Assembly: GCF_019431455.1 (NCBI RefSeq) | Contig: NZ_JAHYSR010000004.1 | Coordinates: 62,001-126,000 of the forward strand | Source of the DNA: Paracoccus bogoriensis | GTDB lineage: Bacteria; Pseudomonadota; Alphaproteobacteria; Rhodobacterales; Rhodobacteraceae | Length of the DNA: 64,000 nucleotides | Direction of reading: 5' to 3' | In this document: positions 61,074-64,000 of the stretch, piece after piece | Layout of the letters: every line of letters starts with the position of its first letter | How positions within the stretch are numbered: position 1 is the first letter of the stretch | Program-made: the position numbers and the translations under genes | Notes under the pieces: generated by a model | Databases searched by the model: none | What the model was told of the DNA's origin: nothing | Seen by the model: the letters and a program-made list of their open reading frames with translations, nothing else

Positions 61074-64000
61074 ATGGCCACGATTGTCCTGTCTGCCGTT
61101 GGCGCATCGCTTGGGGCGGGGTTTGGCGGCACGGTCCTGGGCCTGTCGGGCGCGGTCCTGGGACGCGCGGCGGGCGCGCTGGCGGGCCGGGTGATCGACC
61201 AGCAATTGCTGGGCGGCGGGGCCCGCGCGGTCGAGACCGGGCGCATCGACCGGCTGCGCATCCAGGCGGCCGGTGAGGGTATGCCCATCCCGCGCGTCTG
61301 GGGACAGATGCGGATGCCGGGTCATGTCATCTGGGCCTCGCCCCTGACGGAGGTCACGCGCAGCCAGTCGGTGCGCGGCGGCAAGGGCGCGCCCCGGACG
61401 CAGGTGACCGAGGTCAGCTATCGCTTGTCGGTTGCGCTGGCGCTTTGCGAGGGGCGCATTCTCAGCGTGGGGCGGATCTGGGCGGATGGCGAGGAGATTG
61501 CGCAATCCGACCTGAACATGCGCGTCTATCGCGGAGGCGAGGCGCAGATGCCGGACCCCGCCATCGCCGCGATCGAGGGCGACGCAGCCCCCGCCTATCG
61601 GGGCACGGCCTATGTCGTGCTGGAGGATCTGAACCTTGAGCGGTGGGGCAACCGGATGCCGCAACTGAGCTTCGAGGTGACGTGCCCCGCCCGCGACGGC
61701 ACCGGTGTGTCGCGCGATGTGCAGGCGGTCGCGCTGATCCCGGGAACGGGCGAATATTCGCTGGCCACCACCCCCGTCACGACCGAACTTGAACCGGGCG
61801 AGGCGCGCAGCTTCAACGTCAACACCCCGATGGGCGGGACGGATTTCCGCGCCTCGCTGGATGTGCTGGGGAGGGAATTGCCCAACGTCGGCTCGGTCTC
61901 GGTGATCGTGTCGTGGTTCGGCAGCGATCTGCGTATCGGCGAATGCCGGGTCGAGCCCAAGGTCGAATTCGCCAGCAATGACGGCACGCAGATGCCTTGG
62001 CGCGCCGGCGGCATCGACCGTTCGCAGGCGCGCGAGGTTGCGCGCGTCATGGGTCGGCCCATCTATGGCGGCACCCCCTCGGACCAATCGGTGATCGAGG
62101 CGATGCGCGCGCTGACTGCCTCGGGACGCAAGGCGATCTTCTATCCGTTCATCCTGATGGAGCAAATCGCGGGCAACGGCCTGCCGGATCCCTACGGCGC
62201 CAGCGAGCAGCCGGTCATGCCCTGGCGCGGGCGTATTACGACACGTATCGCGCCCGGCCGCCCCGGCACCACCGACCTGACGGCCGCTGCCACCGCCGAA
62301 GTGGCGGCGTTTTTCGGCATTGCGCAGCCCGGAGACTTTACTCGCGAAGGCGATCTGGTCCGGTATGACGGGCCGGACGAATGGTCCTATCGCCGCTTCA
62401 TCTTGCATTACGCGCATGTCTGCGCTGCGGCGGGCAATGTCGATGCCTTCCTGATCGGCAGCGAAATGGTCGCGATGACCCAGATCCGGGGGCCGGACAA
62501 CAGCTATCCGGCAGTCGCAGCCTTGCGCCAGCTTGCCGCCGATGTGCGCGGCATCCTGGGGCCGAATGTCAAGATCGGTTACGCCAGCGACTGGTCGGAA
62601 TATTTCGGCCACCATCCCGGCAACGGAGAATTGTTCTTCCACCTCGATCCGCTGTGGTCGGACCCCAATATCGACTTCATCGGCATCGACAACTACATGC
62701 CTCTGTCCGACTGGCGCGATGGCGACGATCATCTGGACGCGCATTGGGGCCGCATCGACAATATCGACTACCTCAAGTCCAACATCGCCGGCGGCGAGGG
62801 TTACGACTGGTACTATGCCAGCGAGGCCGATCGCGATGCACAGATCCGCACGCCGATCACCGACGGCCTCTATGACGAGGCCTGGGTCTGGCGCTACAAG
62901 GATCTGAAAAGCTGGTGGCAGAACCTGCATTACGACCGCCCCGGTGGGGTGCGTAGCCGACAACCGACGGGCTGGGTGCCGGGCTCGAAACCCTTCTGGT
63001 TCACCGAATTCGGTTGTGCGGCGCTGGACAAGGCGACGAACCAGCCCAACAAGTTCCTGGATGCAATGAGTTCGGAAAGCCAGCTGCCCTGGTATTCCAA
63101 CGGCACCCGGAACGACGCGATCCAGGCCGCCTATATCGAGGCGATGATGGCCTTCTGGAACGATCCGGCGAACAACCCCCGCATGGCGGATGGCCGCTTC
63201 ATGGTCGATCCGGGCCGCGCGCATGTCTGGGCCTGGGATGCCCGCCCCTATCCCGCCTTCCCTGGGCGGCGCGACCTGTGGTCGGATGGTCCGGCCTGGG
63301 ATCGTGGCCATTGGCTGAACGGTCGGGCAGGGGCGGTGACGCTGCGCGCGGTCGTGGGCGATCTGTGCCGGGCCGCCGGAGTGGCGGCCTGGGATGCGTC
63401 GCGCCTGTCGGGCGTGGTGCGCGGCTATGCGCTGACCGGGCAGGAAAGCGGGCGTGCGGCCTTGCAGCCTCTGATGCTGGCCTATGGTTTCGATGCAGTC
63501 GAGCGCGATGGCGTCCTGACCTTCGTGATGCGCGACGGGTTGGCCAGGGTGCGGCTGGGGCCTGACGATCTGGCGGTCGCGGGCGATCTGTCAGGCTTCG
63601 AGGCGACCCGCGCGCCCGAGGCCACGGTTGCAGGTCGCGTCAGGCTGAGCCATGTCGAGGCGGGCGCCGATTATGCCGTCGCTGCCGCCGAAGCCGTGGG
63701 CGTGGGTTCGGCCCGCCGCTCGGTTGCCGAGACCGAGTTCCAGATGGTCCTGACGCGCCCGGAGGGCCGCGCCATCGCCGATCGCTGGCTGGCCGAGGCC
63801 GAGGTCGCGCGCGACACCGCGCGATTTGCGCTGCCGCCTTCTCGGGTCGATCTGGCACCGGGTGATGTGGTGATCGTCGAACGTCCCGGGCTGCCCGACA
63901 GTCGCTGGCGGATCGACCGGGCCGAGCGGGCGGGCGTCATCACACTGGAGGCTGTGCGCGTCGATCCGGGGCTATACCGCCCGGCGATCAGCCACCAGGA
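61074..64000 (+). CDS. g15: GTA tail-tip/host-specificity protein, 3'-truncated by the window edge
   Basis: At least 975 residues and open to the window end. N-terminal glycine-rich hydrophobic region (to about 35), then GMPIPRVWGQMRMPGHVIWA, a TIM-barrel glycoside-hydrolase-like (GTA_TIM) domain around 380-640 with YDEAWVWRYKDLKSWWQ and WFTEFGCAALDK, and a phage-tail-3-type region after about 760. RcGTA gp15 is about 1,300 residues, so some 300 residues lie outside. The ATG has AAGGAAG 8 bases upstream. Confidence 0.92.
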   Translation, partial: MATIVLSAVGASLGAGFGGTVLGLSGAVLGRAAGALAGRVIDQQLLGGGARAVETGRIDRLRIQAAGEGMPIPRVWGQMRMPGHVIWASPLTEVTRSQSVRGGKGAPRTQVTEVSYRLSVALALCEGRILSVGRIWADGEEIAQSDLNMRVYRGGEAQMPDPAIAAIEGDAAPAYRGTAYVVLEDLNLERWGNRMPQLSFEVTCPARDGTGVSRDVQAVALIPGTGEYSLATTPVTTELEPGEARSFNVNTPMGGTDFRASLDVLGRELPNVGSVSVIVSWFGSDLRIGECRVEPKVEFASNDGTQMPWRAGGIDRSQAREVARVMGRPIYGGTPSDQSVIEAMRALTASGRKAIFYPFILMEQIAGNGLPDPYGASEQPVMPWRGRITTRIAPGRPGTTDLTAAATAEVAAFFGIAQPGDFTREGDLVRYDGPDEWSYRRFILHYAHVCAAAGNVDAFLIGSEMVAMTQIRGPDNSYPAVAALRQLAADVRGILGPNVKIGYASDWSEYFGHHPGNGELFFHLDPLWSDPNIDFIGIDNYMPLSDWRDGDDHLDAHWGRIDNIDYLKSNIAGGEGYDWYYASEADRDAQIRTPITDGLYDEAWVWRYKDLKSWWQNLHYDRPGGVRSRQPTGWVPGSKPFWFTEFGCAALDKATNQPNKFLDAMSSESQLPWYSNGTRNDAIQAAYIEAMMAFWNDPANNPRMADGRFMVDPGRAHVWAWDARPYPAFPGRRDLWSDGPAWDRGHWLNGRAGAVTLRAVVGDLCRAAGVAAWDASRLSGVVRGYALTGQESGRAALQPLMLAYGFDAVERDGVLTFVMRDGLARVRLGPDDLAVAGDLSGFEATRAPEATVAGRVRLSHVEAGADYAVAAAEAVGVGSARRSVAETEFQMVLTRPEGRAIADRWLAEAEVARDTARFALPPSRVDLAPGDVVIVERPGLPDSRWRIDRAERAGVITLEAVRVDPGLYRPAISHQ

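Noticed and set aside
60486-63311. Long minus-strand reading frame opposite g13, g14 and g15
   Set aside because: Antisense to conserved GTA genes, with compositionally biased translation and no start context.
50907-64000. Active temperate prophage instead of a GTA
   Set aside because: No integrase, repressor, replication or lysis genes; gene order, the short 217-residue tape measure and the fabF-mltG flank match RcGTA.

Overview
The window is GC-rich (mostly well above 60%), densely coding DNA from an alphaproteobacterium of the Rhodobacteraceae, most likely Paracoccus or a close relative. The pointers are a complete Rhodobacter-type gene transfer agent (GTA) head-tail cluster, a GapR (DUF2312) nucleoid protein, an NDUFS4-type accessory complex I subunit, a SufBCDS-only Fe-S operon, and many ATGA, TGATG and GTGA start/stop overlaps. 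The genus is inferred; the family is much firmer.

Layout: 201-5354 (+) is a spermidine/putrescine-type ABC importer operon ending in a hemerythrin gene. 10797-5361 (-) is a six-gene run: D-Ala-D-Ala carboxypeptidase, tmk, holB, tatD, an MBL-fold hydrolase and an AEC carrier. Next come tdk and rhlE (-), then pmpA-pmpB-dtd (-) behind a perfect ATTC-N8-GAAT operator expected for a persulfide-sensing SqrR/BigR repressor. A small membrane protein, gapR, an uncharacterised protein and an orphan FbpB-type permease follow. The 3' end of the permease gene overlaps a tRNA-Thr(UGU) gene. After the tRNA lie a lower-GC GT8 glycosyltransferase, a cold-shock gene and comM (-).

21333-29582 (+) is coaBC, a NifS-type desulfurase, sufB, sufC, sufD, two small membrane proteins and sufS. 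Then come a DadA-like oxidoreductase, uvrB, an I78-type inhibitor lipoprotein (-), a small secreted protein preceded by a 16-bp tandem repeat, and the NDUFS4-like gene. A cobalamin riboswitch controls btuB-btuF-btuC-btuD. A cytochrome b561 (-) is followed by a translationally overlapping four-gene envelope operon (CDP-alcohol phosphotransferase, membrane phosphatase/phosphotransferase, LPG-synthase-type membrane protein, GT4 glycosyltransferase) that looks like an undescribed head-group or glycolipid pathway. GntR/FCD and OmpA-like lipoprotein genes are on the minus strand.

45774-50639 (+) holds nth, a PfkB/adenosine kinase, fabF, mltG and a helical coiled-coil protein. From 50907 to the right edge is the GTA cluster in canonical order g1-g15: small and large terminase, portal, g3.5, protease, capsid, connectors, tail proteins, NlpC/P60 and the tail-tip protein. 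Every gene is intact except g15, which the window edge cuts. Its 267-base leader contains a 13-bp direct repeat, a plausible sigma-70 promoter and, right after it, a terminator-like hairpin, a layout that suggests attenuation or antitermination of GTA expression.

I saw no rRNA, CRISPR array, insertion sequence or plasmid functions. The only stretch over 300 bases without a protein gene is 34203-34696, which is mostly the riboswitch leader.
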